From Ferrimonas futtsuensis DSM 18154 (GTDB lineage: Bacteria; Pseudomonadota; Gammaproteobacteria; Enterobacterales; Shewanellaceae), in NCBI RefSeq assembly GCF_000422645.1, contig NZ_KE383897.1:73753-137752 (forward strand): DNA of 64,000 nt. Direction: 5' to 3'. The notes under the pieces are model-generated. The model saw nothing but the letters and a program-made list of their open reading frames with translations, ran no database searches and was not told where the DNA came from. A program made the translations under genes and the position numbers. This document shows positions 25,467 to 32,773 of the stretch, one piece after another (the stretch's first letter is position 1; every line of letters starts with the position of its first letter).

Positions 25467-26196
25467 TGGCATTGTAGGAATCTATTATCGGGAAGTGCGG
25501 GTGCTGTCCCGCAAACTGCCTCGGGTGGTGCTGGCGGCGGCGGTGCCCCCCTTCCTCTACCTGATGGCGTTTGGCTTTGGGGTGGGCAAGGACTCTGTGG
25601 TTCAGGGGACAGATTACCTGAGCTTCCTGCTGCCTGGACTGCTGGCCATGGCCAGCATGAACCAGAGTTACAACATCGCCACGGAGATCAACATCAGCCG
25701 CTTCTACCTGAAGATCTTCGAGGAGTTTCTGCTGGCGCCGGTGCAGCGCTGGCAGGTACTGGCGGCGGAAACCCTTTATGGTGTGACCCGGGGGATGATC
25801 CCGGTGGCGATCATCATGGTCTACGCGGCATTGTGTGGCATTCAGCTCAGTTTTGGCCTGGGGTTCTGGCTTTCCCTGCTGTTTCACCTGGCGGCCTTCG
25901 CCCAGATAGGTTTCATCGTGGCACTGAAGATGAAAAACCACAGAGATCAGGCGTCGATGAACGCCTTTGTCATCACCCCGATGATGTTTCTCTCCGGCAC
26001 CTTCTTCCCTGTGGAGCAGATGCCGCAGCTGATTCAGTGGGCCGCGGCGCTTTCGCCCCTGACCTACAGCGCCGATCTGCTGCGCCACGCCTTGTTGGGG
26101 CAGAGTCTGGACCTGGTCTCCATGGGGATACTGGCGGGGCTCAATCTGGTGTTGGCGATGGTGGCGCTGCACACCCTGAAGAGGATGGAGCCTTGA
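25459..26196 (+). CDS. ABC-2 type exporter permease
   Basis: 245 residues, six predicted helices, NodJ/DrrB-like. YLMAFGFGVGKDS (about 34-46), DYLSFLLPGLLAMASMNQSY and the late motif PMMFLSGTFFPVEQMP followed by LSPLTYSADLLRHALLG are the family hallmarks. It overlaps the ATPase gene by eight bases, so the two are stoichiometrically coupled. Its direction of transport is outward by family rule. It lies directly before an importer of the opposite direction, an unusual combination in one operon. Confidence 0.85.
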   Translation: MVDGIVGIYYREVRVLSRKLPRVVLAAAVPPFLYLMAFGFGVGKDSVVQGTDYLSFLLPGLLAMASMNQSYNIATEINISRFYLKIFEEFLLAPVQRWQVLAAETLYGVTRGMIPVAIIMVYAALCGIQLSFGLGFWLSLLFHLAAFAQIGFIVALKMKNHRDQASMNAFVITPMMFLSGTFFPVEQMPQLIQWAAALSPLTYSADLLRHALLGQSLDLVSMGILAGLNLVLAMVALHTLKRMEP

Positions 26197-27143
26197 GACT
26201 CCTCAGCCTGGCAATACTGCTGCTGGCTTGCGCCGCAGCCACCCTGGCCGGCCCCCAATGGCTGAATCCGTTGCAGCTGGATGAGGTGGGCAGAGGGATC
26301 TTGGTGGAGCTGCGGCTGCCCAGGGTGCTGTTTGCCGCCCTTATCGGCGCCATGCTGGGGCTCGCCGGCAGTGTCTATCAGCTGACCCTGAAAAACCCCC
26401 TGGCGGACAGCTTTACCACAGGTGCCGCGTCCTCTTCGGCGCTGGGGGCGGTGCTGGCCATCGCCCTGGGCGTGCCGGGTCACTGGGTGGCCCTGTGCGC
26501 CTTTGCCACCGGATTGGGCGGCCTTGGCTTGGTGTATCGCCTGTCCCAGACCCGGGGACGCATCAACCCCATTACCATGATTTTGGCCGGCGTGGTGATG
26601 AACATTGTCGCCTCCGCCATCATCAGCTTCTCCAAGTACTACTTCGAGGACTCCCTCAATGCCATCGTCTACTGGCTGATGGGAGGGATCTTTCTGGTGA
26701 GCTGGGACAGGCTGCTGCTGTGTGCCGTGCTGTTGACCGGGGTATACCTCTTCCTCAGCCGCCGGGCGCAGGCACTGAACCTGCTCAGCTTGGATGAGGC
26801 CTCAGCCCAGAGTCTGGGGGTCAATGTGAAGCGGTTGCGCAGCTGGGCCTTTGTCTTTTCCACCTTGATGGTGGCGGTGGCGGTGAGCTTCTCCGGCATC
26901 ATCGGCTTCGTCGGGCTGATCGTGCCTCATGTGGCCCGCAGTCTGTTTGGCAGCGACATGAAGCTGAACCTGTTCTATTCGGCGCTGATGGGCAGTGGCC
27001 TGCTGGTGGCCTCCGACGCCCTGTCCCGCACGGTGATCCCCGGCGGCGCCGAGCTGCCGGTGGGGATCATCACCGCCATCTTAGGCGGCGGATTCTTCTT
27101 CTATCTGCTTCAAACCCGTCGCGAGGCACTGTGGCATGGCTGA
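26193..27143 (+). CDS. FecCD/BtuC-type ABC importer permease
   Basis: 316 residues from a TTG at 26193 that overlaps the previous stop (TTGA) with GGATGGAG just before it; no ATG lies near. About nine or ten helices, with ELRLPRVLFAALIGAMLGLAGS, YQLTLKNPLADSFTTGAASSSALGA split over two helices, GIIGFVGLIVPHVARSL (coupling region) and ELPVGIITAILGGGFF. It resembles BtuC of operon A but is clearly separate. Substrate expected: a corrinoid, cobalt-tetrapyrrole, siderophore or heme-like molecule. Confidence 0.87.
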   Translation: MRLLSLAILLLACAAATLAGPQWLNPLQLDEVGRGILVELRLPRVLFAALIGAMLGLAGSVYQLTLKNPLADSFTTGAASSSALGAVLAIALGVPGHWVALCAFATGLGGLGLVYRLSQTRGRINPITMILAGVVMNIVASAIISFSKYYFEDSLNAIVYWLMGGIFLVSWDRLLLCAVLLTGVYLFLSRRAQALNLLSLDEASAQSLGVNVKRLRSWAFVFSTLMVAVAVSFSGIIGFVGLIVPHVARSLFGSDMKLNLFYSALMGSGLLVASDALSRTVIPGGAELPVGIITAILGGGFFFYLLQTRREALWHG

Positions 27144-28047
27144 GATCCTACTGACTCAATTGTCGTTTCATCGTTCCGGTTTCCAGCTTGAGCTCGACCA
27201 TCTGGTGATTGCCCCGGGAGAGAAGGTGGCCCTGATGGGGGAGAACGGCTGCGGCAAAAGCACCCTGTTGTCCCTGATGACCGGCCTAGCCCAGCCCCGG
27301 GTGGGCAGCATCGCCTATGACGGCCGCGAATTGGCGGCGATCCCCTTCAATGAGCGGGCTAAAACCTTCTCCCTGCTGGCCCAATTCTCCGAGGTCTCCT
27401 TCCCCTTGACCGTGGAGGAGGTGGCCTTGATGGGGCGTTTCGCTCACTTGGGGCCTCAGGGCTACAGCCAGGAGGACAGGGCGCTGAGCTGCGCCAACCT
27501 GGAGCGGGTGGACATGCTGAGGTATCGCCATCGCAGTTACGGAGAGCTGTCCGGCGGCGAGCAGAGGCGGGTGATGCTGGCCCGGGTGCTGAACCAGCAG
27601 ACGCCGGTGATTTTCCTGGATGAACCCAGTGCCAGCCTGGATGTACGCCATACCCTGGAGATCTTTGCCCATCTGGCCAGCCTGGATGCCACCGTGGTGA
27701 CCGCGGTGCACGACATCAACCTGGCCTATGACCATTTCGATCGCTTCCTGTTTTTCAAGCAGGGGAAATTGTTGTTTGACGTGCCCCGAGCAGGGGTGAC
27801 CCCGGAAATATTATCAGAGGTGTACCATGTATCGGTGTCTGTGGATTCTCGCGCTTTTGCTTTTCGCCGCCACCGCCCAGGCCTATCAGCGGGTGGTGCT
27901 GCTGGCTCCGGCGGCGGGGGATCTGTTTCAGCGGTTGGATCAGTCCCACAAGGTGGTGGGCGTCACCCGCTCCAACGAGGATTTTCCCCATGCCCTCAAG
28001 GTAGGCAGCCACATCAAACCCAACCTGGAGTTGGTGCGCAGCCTTAA
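27136..28047 (+). CDS. FecE/BtuD-type ABC importer ATPase with long out-of-frame tail
   Basis: 303 residues. Residues 1-240 are a normal FecE-class ATPase: Walker A GENGCGKST (about 36-44), LLAQFSEVSFPLTVEEV, signature LSGGEQRR, Walker B VIFLDEPSASLD, switch AVHDIN, and the usual end VYHVSVSVDSRAFAF. The reading frame then continues for about 60 residues rich in Gly, Pro and Arg that are the other-frame reading of the downstream binding-protein gene, giving a 221-base overlap. The tail is probably meaningless sequence gained by loss of a stop codon, or an assembly error near 27,880. Confidence 0.82.
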   Translation: MAEILLTQLSFHRSGFQLELDHLVIAPGEKVALMGENGCGKSTLLSLMTGLAQPRVGSIAYDGRELAAIPFNERAKTFSLLAQFSEVSFPLTVEEVALMGRFAHLGPQGYSQEDRALSCANLERVDMLRYRHRSYGELSGGEQRRVMLARVLNQQTPVIFLDEPSASLDVRHTLEIFAHLASLDATVVTAVHDINLAYDHFDRFLFFKQGKLLFDVPRAGVTPEILSEVYHVSVSVDSRAFAFRRHRPGLSAGGAAGSGGGGSVSAVGSVPQGGGRHPLQRGFSPCPQGRQPHQTQPGVGAQP

Positions 28048-28627
28048 GCCGGACCTGATTGTGCTGGGCTCAGAGCGCTTTTTCAGCTCAGAGATGCAGA
28101 GCCTGGTTGGGGCGGAGACTCTGATCTATAACCCGGTGACTCTGGACGGGGTGCTCAGTGGGGTGGCGGAGTTGGGCCAGGCCCTGGAGTGTCAGCCCAG
28201 GGCTGCCAAGCTTGTTGCCGAGCTCAGCGCCTTGCGAGCGCAACTGCGACCTGTGCCCCGTGCCCCCGGGGTGATCTTCGAGGTGACCGAGATGCCACTG
28301 ACCATCGCCGGCAGAGGCAACATTGTCGCCGACATCATCAAGGCCGCCGGGGGAGAGTTGTTGGCCCCCTCCAGTCGCAAGCTGATCAAGTTCAGTCCGG
28401 AAGCGGTGTTGATGAATCGCCCGGAACTCTACCTCTATCAGGTGGGCCCGATGAACCGCAGTCCGTCAAAGCCTTTAAGCCGGCCCCACTACGCCAGGCT
28501 CAAGGCGAAGGAGCTGGCGGTGGATCAGCTCGCGTTTTCCCGGGCCAATGGTCACTCTTTCGATCTGGCCCTTGCGCTTAACCGCCTGTTTTTGGGCGAA
28601 GAGTCTTCGCTGAAGGCGGACCTTTAA
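27827..28627 (+). CDS. BtuF/FecB-type periplasmic binding protein
   Basis: 266 residues; ATG 27827 lies inside the ATPase gene. Signal peptide 1-18 (ILALLLFAATAQAY). Class III binding-protein motifs: QRVVLLAPAAGDLFQRLDQSHKVVG split around residue 30, HIKPNLELVRSLKPDLIVLGS and FSPEAVLMNRPELYLYQVG. It supplies the importer encoded just upstream. It is distinct from BtuF of operon A (272 residues) in sequence, so the organism has two importers of this class under B12 riboswitches with presumably different ligands. Confidence 0.85.
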   Translation: MYRCLWILALLLFAATAQAYQRVVLLAPAAGDLFQRLDQSHKVVGVTRSNEDFPHALKVGSHIKPNLELVRSLKPDLIVLGSERFFSSEMQSLVGAETLIYNPVTLDGVLSGVAELGQALECQPRAAKLVAELSALRAQLRPVPRAPGVIFEVTEMPLTIAGRGNIVADIIKAAGGELLAPSSRKLIKFSPEAVLMNRPELYLYQVGPMNRSPSKPLSRPHYARLKAKELAVDQLAFSRANGHSFDLALALNRLFLGEESSLKADL

Positions 28628-28679
28628 GCAATACCCGGCTGAAACAGGCTGATCAGCGTCACATTCAGCTTCACGGGCA

Positions 28680-28730
28680 AAAATCACTTCAACTTTCCAC
28701 AGTGTTTCTGGCGGACGGGCTCTCTAGACT
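28680..28730 (+). promoter_or_regulatory. Promoter of B12 operon C with block shared with operon B
   Basis: Bases 28680-28708 match 23225-23253 exactly. GTGTTT (28702-28707), a 17-base spacer and TAGACT (28725-28730) reproduce the operon B promoter geometry. Sequence downstream of the block differs, so identity stops at the -35 region. Confidence 0.55.
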
Positions 28731-28774
28731 GGGCACAGTTCCAGGGGCCCGCAAAAGGGCGGCCTGTCTCAGTT

Positions 28775-28867
28775 ATTCGAGCCAGGCAGGGGGAACCGGA
28801 TCGAAATTCCGGGCTGTACCCGCAACTGTAGTCAGCATCGCTGAAAGCCAGAATACCCACCTCGAAC
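28775..28867 (+). ncRNA. Compact cobalamin riboswitch C (upstream of cbiD)
   Basis: TTCGAG (28776-28781) pairs with CTCGAA (28861-28866). Inside are GGGGGAACCGGATCGAAATT, GGGCTGTACCCGCAACTGTA and a degenerate B12 box AAAGCCAGAATACCCACC. The peripheral arm with CACTGGgaaACCGGGAAG found in riboswitches A and B is missing; only CAGCATCGCTG lies between core and box. This is the layout of small class-II-like aptamers. It governs the cbiD-to-cobA operon. Confidence 0.85.
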
Positions 28868-28960
28868 CTTGACGCTAAACGCCAGGCGGGCCTACCCGGC
28901 AGTAGTGAGAGATCATTGCACCCGCCCCCCTGTCGTTGAGCTTCCAAAGAATTTTGTGGA

Positions 28961-30121
28961 ATGCTTCAAGTGACCAATACCCAACAATCGCCATCCGCCG
29001 CCGGGGTCACCCGAATCCGCAAGAGCCGCCACCGGGGTGAGCTCAGGCGGGGCTACACAACAGGCGCCTGCGCAACTGCCGCGTCCCTGGCTGCCCTGCA
29101 GTGGTTGTGTGGTGGCGAATCCTCTGCACCTGAGCGGGTCACCATCCAGCTGCCCATTGGCGAGCAGGCCAGTTTCGACGTCATACCTCACAGCCTCGAG
29201 CCGGGCCGCGCCTGCTGTGCGGTGATCAAGGATGCGGGCGACGATCCAGATTGCACCCACGGAGCGGCCATCACCGCGACCGTGGCGCTGGAAGAGCAGC
29301 CGGGGATCCGCTTCGAAGCGGGAGAGGGGCTAGCCGTTGTGACCCTGCCCGGGTTGGAACTGGCGGTGGGGGAGCCGGCCATCAACCCGGTGCCCCGCAA
29401 GATGATGCGTGAGCACCTGCTGCCTCTGCTTCAGCAATTCGGGCTGTCCGGGGTGCGGGTGTCCATCAGCGTCCCCGGCGGGGAGGTCCTGGCAGAACAA
29501 ACCATAGGTCGGCGCCTGGGCCTCGTTGGTGGCCTGTCCATCCTGGGCACCAGAGGCACGGTCAATCCCTACTCCACCTCTGCCTACGCCGCATCGGTTC
29601 GCCAGAGTATCCAGGTGGCCCGGGCTCAGGGGCTGGAACAGGTGGTGTTGACCACCGGCAGCCGCACCGAGAAGGCGGCCATGTCGCACCATCCGGATCT
29701 TACTGACACCGCCTTTATTCAGGTGGGGGATTTTACCGGTGTGGGCCTACGCGCCGGCGCCCGCTACGGGGTTCGGCGGCTGGAGCTGGTGACCATGATC
29801 GGCAAGCTGTGCAAGCTGGTCTCAGGCACCATGATGACCCACGTCAGCGGCCGCCCCATCGACTTTGAGCTGATGGCCAGCCTGGCTACAGACCACTGCC
29901 AGGACAAGGTGGTCATTGACCAGATTCGTCAGGCCAATACCGGCCGTCACATTCTGGAACGGGTTCGCGGGGTGTTACCCCAATCTTATCTGCAATCTCT
30001 CTGCGCCGAGGCTGCCCGCCACTGCGCCGAGTACTCCCACAACGCCTTTTCGGTAAGTGTTCGCCTGGTGGACTTCGACGGTTCCACCCTGGCCTGCGCC
30101 TGCCATGGAGAGCTCCAATGA
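28961..30121 (+). CDS. cbiD: Cobalt-precorrin-5B C1-methyltransferase
   Basis: 386 residues. It methylates C-1 of the corrin ring in the anaerobic pathway, a specific marker for early cobalt insertion. RRGYTTGACATAAS at residues 29-42, NPVPRKMM, ISVPGGEVLAEQT, GTRGTVNPYS (about 197-206) and VGDFTGVGLR are typical CbiD elements. The first ~25 residues are an extra polar leader before the family start. ATG 28961 stands about 94 bases after the riboswitch. It overlaps cbiC by ATGA. Confidence 0.94.
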   Translation: MLQVTNTQQSPSAAGVTRIRKSRHRGELRRGYTTGACATAASLAALQWLCGGESSAPERVTIQLPIGEQASFDVIPHSLEPGRACCAVIKDAGDDPDCTHGAAITATVALEEQPGIRFEAGEGLAVVTLPGLELAVGEPAINPVPRKMMREHLLPLLQQFGLSGVRVSISVPGGEVLAEQTIGRRLGLVGGLSILGTRGTVNPYSTSAYAASVRQSIQVARAQGLEQVVLTTGSRTEKAAMSHHPDLTDTAFIQVGDFTGVGLRAGARYGVRRLELVTMIGKLCKLVSGTMMTHVSGRPIDFELMASLATDHCQDKVVIDQIRQANTGRHILERVRGVLPQSYLQSLCAEAARHCAEYSHNAFSVSVRLVDFDGSTLACACHGELQ

Positions 30122-30771
30122 GTGCCATGCAACAACTGACCGCCCAGGGGCGGCAAATCGAGTCTGACTCCTTCGCCATCATCGATCAGGAGGTGGCACA
30201 CATGGGGGGACACCCCTTCACCCCGGGCCAGTGGAATGTGGTGCGACGCGCCATCCACACCACGGGAGACTTTGAGTTCAGGGAGTTGTTCCAGTTTTCC
30301 CGGGACGCGGTGGAAGCCGGCGTCCAGGCGCTGCGCCGTGGCTGCAACATCATCTCCGACGTCACCATGATCACCGCCGGCGTCAGTCCGGTGCGCAGCG
30401 AGCGTTTCGGCGTCACCTGCCAGTGCTTCATCAGCCACCCCCAGGTGATCGACCGTGCCAGGGAGCAGGGGATCACCAGAGCCATCGAATCCATGCGCTT
30501 CGCCCGGGAGCAGGGGCTGCTCGATGGCGCCATCGTCGGTGTGGGCAACGCCCCCACCGCCCTGTTTGAAGTGCTTCGCATGGTCGAGGCCGGCGAGGCC
30601 AAACCCGCCCTGATCATCGGCATCCCCGTGGGCTTTGTCCGTGCCGACGAATCCAAAGATGCCCTGGTGGCCCAGAGCGGGGTGCCCTACATTGCCTCTG
30701 TGGGCCGCAAAGGGGGCAGCCCCCTGGTGGTGTCCACCCTGCATGCCCTGATGGTGGAGGCGGCACAGTGA
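30118..30771 (+). CDS. cbiC: Cobalt-precorrin-8 methylmutase
   Basis: 217 residues. It moves the C-11 methyl to C-12, producing cobyrinate. The catalytic His is in VVRRAIHTTGDFEF (His47); SDVTMITAGVSP, VGNAPTALFEVLRM and GIPVGFVRADESKDAL are strongly conserved CbiC/CobH sequences. Length is normal (about 210). Four-base overlaps with both neighbours place it in a tightly coupled series. Confidence 0.95.
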   Translation: MSAMQQLTAQGRQIESDSFAIIDQEVAHMGGHPFTPGQWNVVRRAIHTTGDFEFRELFQFSRDAVEAGVQALRRGCNIISDVTMITAGVSPVRSERFGVTCQCFISHPQVIDRAREQGITRAIESMRFAREQGLLDGAIVGVGNAPTALFEVLRMVEAGEAKPALIIGIPVGFVRADESKDALVAQSGVPYIASVGRKGGSPLVVSTLHALMVEAAQ

Positions 30772-32024
30772 CAGGGCGCATCCGGGTTATCGGTGTCGGC
30801 GACGATGGCTGCCTCAGCCTGACCAGCCGCGCCATCAATGCGGTGGCCGAGGCCGAGGTGCTGGCCGGTGCCGGCCGCCATCTGGCGTTCTTTCCCCAGT
30901 TTCAGGGGGAGCGGCTGACACTGACCACCCCTATCGAGGGCTACCTGCAGGCCATCGCCGAGTCGGCCCAGCAGAGGGATGTCTGTGTGCTGGCCTCCGG
31001 CGATCCCATGTTCTTCGGCATCGGCAGCCGCATCAAAACCTTCCTCGAAGGCCTGGAGCAGCCTCCGGAGCTGGAGATTATCCCCAGCCTCAGTGCCATG
31101 CAGCTGGCCTGTGCCCGACTCGGCTGGGCCAGTCAGGAGACCGACCTGCTGTCGGTGCATGGCCGCCCCCTGACCGGTTTGGTGGCCAGGCTTCAGCAGG
31201 GCGAGCGTTTCGTCCTGCTCACCGATGCCGAGCACAACCCCAGGAGAATCGCCGAGCACCTGCTGGAGTTCGGTGAAACCCATTGGCGGATTCATTTGTG
31301 CGAAGCCTTGGGCGGGGTCAACGAGCGAGTGCGCAGCTTCGACATTGAGCAGCTGGTACAAGGGAAGGCCGAGCCTGTTCAGCCTCTGAATCTGATGATG
31401 CTGGAGCGCACCGACGCCTTGCGTTGGGGCGGGTATCCCGGTCACTGCCCGGATGACGCCTACGCCAAACGCACCCCGGACAGGGGGCTGATCACCAAGG
31501 CGCCGGTTCGGGCGGTGGCGGTGGCCAACCTCAGGGTTCAGCCGGATTCCGTGGTCTGGGATCTCGGCGCCGGTTCCGGCTCCATCGGCATCGAAGCCGC
31601 CAAGCAGGCCTGGCAGGGCCAGGTGTACGCGGTGGAGTGCAACGACCAATGTTATCCCACCCTGGAGGCAAATCGGCGTGCCCACAGGGTGGACAACCTC
31701 ACCTTAATCAAGGGGCGGGCGCCCCAGGCTTTGGAGTCTCTGCCTGACCCAGATGCGGTGTTTTGTGGCGGCAGCCGCGGGGAGATGGCGGCGATCTTCA
31801 AGTTGGCCCTGGCCAGGCTCAAGCCGGGCGGCCGGCTGGTGTTCAGTGCGGTCACCCTGGAGAGCCTAAGCGAGCTGCACCAGTTGTGCCGTGACGCCGG
31901 CGTTGATGCTCAGGTGCTGATGCTCACTGCCGCCCACGGTCAGAGCCTGGCGCACTACACCCGATACCAGGGGGATAACCCCATTCATCTGTTTACCATT
32001 GAAAAGAGGGCCGAAGGCCAATGA
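30768..32024 (+). CDS. cbiET: Fused cobalt-precorrin-7 C5-methyltransferase / cobalt-precorrin-6B C15-methyltransferase (decarboxylating)
   Basis: 418 residues; GTG start overlapping the cbiC stop. Residues 1-205 are CbiE: RVIGVGDDGCLSLT, ASGDPMFFGIGSR, PSLSAMQLACARLGW and VLLTDAEHNPRRIAEHL. Residues about 225-418 are CbiT: ITKAPVRAVAVANL, VWDLGAGSGSIGIEAAK (SAM site, about 261-277) and FCGGSRGEM. In Salmonella these are separate genes, while the fused form corresponds to aerobic CobL. It methylates C-5 and C-15 and removes the C-12 acetate carboxyl. Confidence 0.94.
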   Translation: MTGRIRVIGVGDDGCLSLTSRAINAVAEAEVLAGAGRHLAFFPQFQGERLTLTTPIEGYLQAIAESAQQRDVCVLASGDPMFFGIGSRIKTFLEGLEQPPELEIIPSLSAMQLACARLGWASQETDLLSVHGRPLTGLVARLQQGERFVLLTDAEHNPRRIAEHLLEFGETHWRIHLCEALGGVNERVRSFDIEQLVQGKAEPVQPLNLMMLERTDALRWGGYPGHCPDDAYAKRTPDRGLITKAPVRAVAVANLRVQPDSVVWDLGAGSGSIGIEAAKQAWQGQVYAVECNDQCYPTLEANRRAHRVDNLTLIKGRAPQALESLPDPDAVFCGGSRGEMAAIFKLALARLKPGGRLVFSAVTLESLSELHQLCRDAGVDAQVLMLTAAHGQSLAHYTRYQGDNPIHLFTIEKRAEGQ

Positions 32025-32773
32025 ACAAAACGGGAAAACTCTACGCCATTGGTGTTGGCCCAGGCGCCGGCGATCTGATGACTCTGCGCAGCCTGCGCCT
32101 GATGCAGTCGCTGGATGTGATCGCCATTCCTGAAAAGAACAAGGGCCAGGCAGACTCCTTTGCCTGGGCCATTGCACAGCAGGAGCTGGATACCGAGAGC
32201 ATGCGCGGTGAAGCGCTCTACCTGTGGTTTCCCATGACTCGTGATGTCTCCATCACCGTCCCCGCCTGGGAGGCGGCCGCCGAGGCCCTGGTCAGTCGAC
32301 TGCAGGCGGGGCTGGACGTGGGCTTCATCACCGAGGGGGACCCATCGGTATTCAGCACCTGGGCCTACCTTCAGGAGGAGCTGGCAGAGCGCCTGCCCAA
32401 CCTGCAGGTGGAGGTGGTGCCTGCGGTAAGCTCCATTACTGCGGTGCCTGCGGCAACCACCATCCCTCTGGCCGATGGCGAGGAGCGTTTCTGTGTGGTG
32501 CCTGCGACCTACGGCATCGAAATGCTGCCGAGGCTGATTGAGGAGTTCGACACCCTCATCCTCATCAAGGCCGGGCGTATGGTTAAGCCGCTGATTGAGA
32601 TGCTGGAGCCCATGGGGCTGCTGCACTGCGCCACCTATGTATCTCACGCCACCGGCGAAAATCAGCAGGTGTACCGGGATCTTCGAGAGGTGCCCGAGGA
32701 GCATCGCTACTTCGCCATGGTTCAGCTCTCCATTCGCGGCCGTAAGGGCATTTTGCGTCGGGGCCAGCAATGA
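32021..32773 (+). CDS. cbiL: Cobalt-factor II C20-methyltransferase
   Basis: 250 residues. Tetrapyrrole methylase fold: YAIGVGPGAGDLMTLRSLRL (residues 9-28), ITEGDPSVFSTWAYL, EVVPAVSSITAVPAATTIPLA split around residue 140, and IKAGRM. AIPEKNKGQADS and the long insert with YLWFPMTRD separate it from CbiF and CbiH and mark CbiL/CobI. It adds the C-20 methyl, the first methylation after cobalt insertion. ATGA overlaps at both ends. Confidence 0.94.
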   Translation: MNKTGKLYAIGVGPGAGDLMTLRSLRLMQSLDVIAIPEKNKGQADSFAWAIAQQELDTESMRGEALYLWFPMTRDVSITVPAWEAAAEALVSRLQAGLDVGFITEGDPSVFSTWAYLQEELAERLPNLQVEVVPAVSSITAVPAATTIPLADGEERFCVVPATYGIEMLPRLIEEFDTLILIKAGRMVKPLIEMLEPMGLLHCATYVSHATGENQQVYRDLREVPEEHRYFAMVQLSIRGRKGILRRGQQ

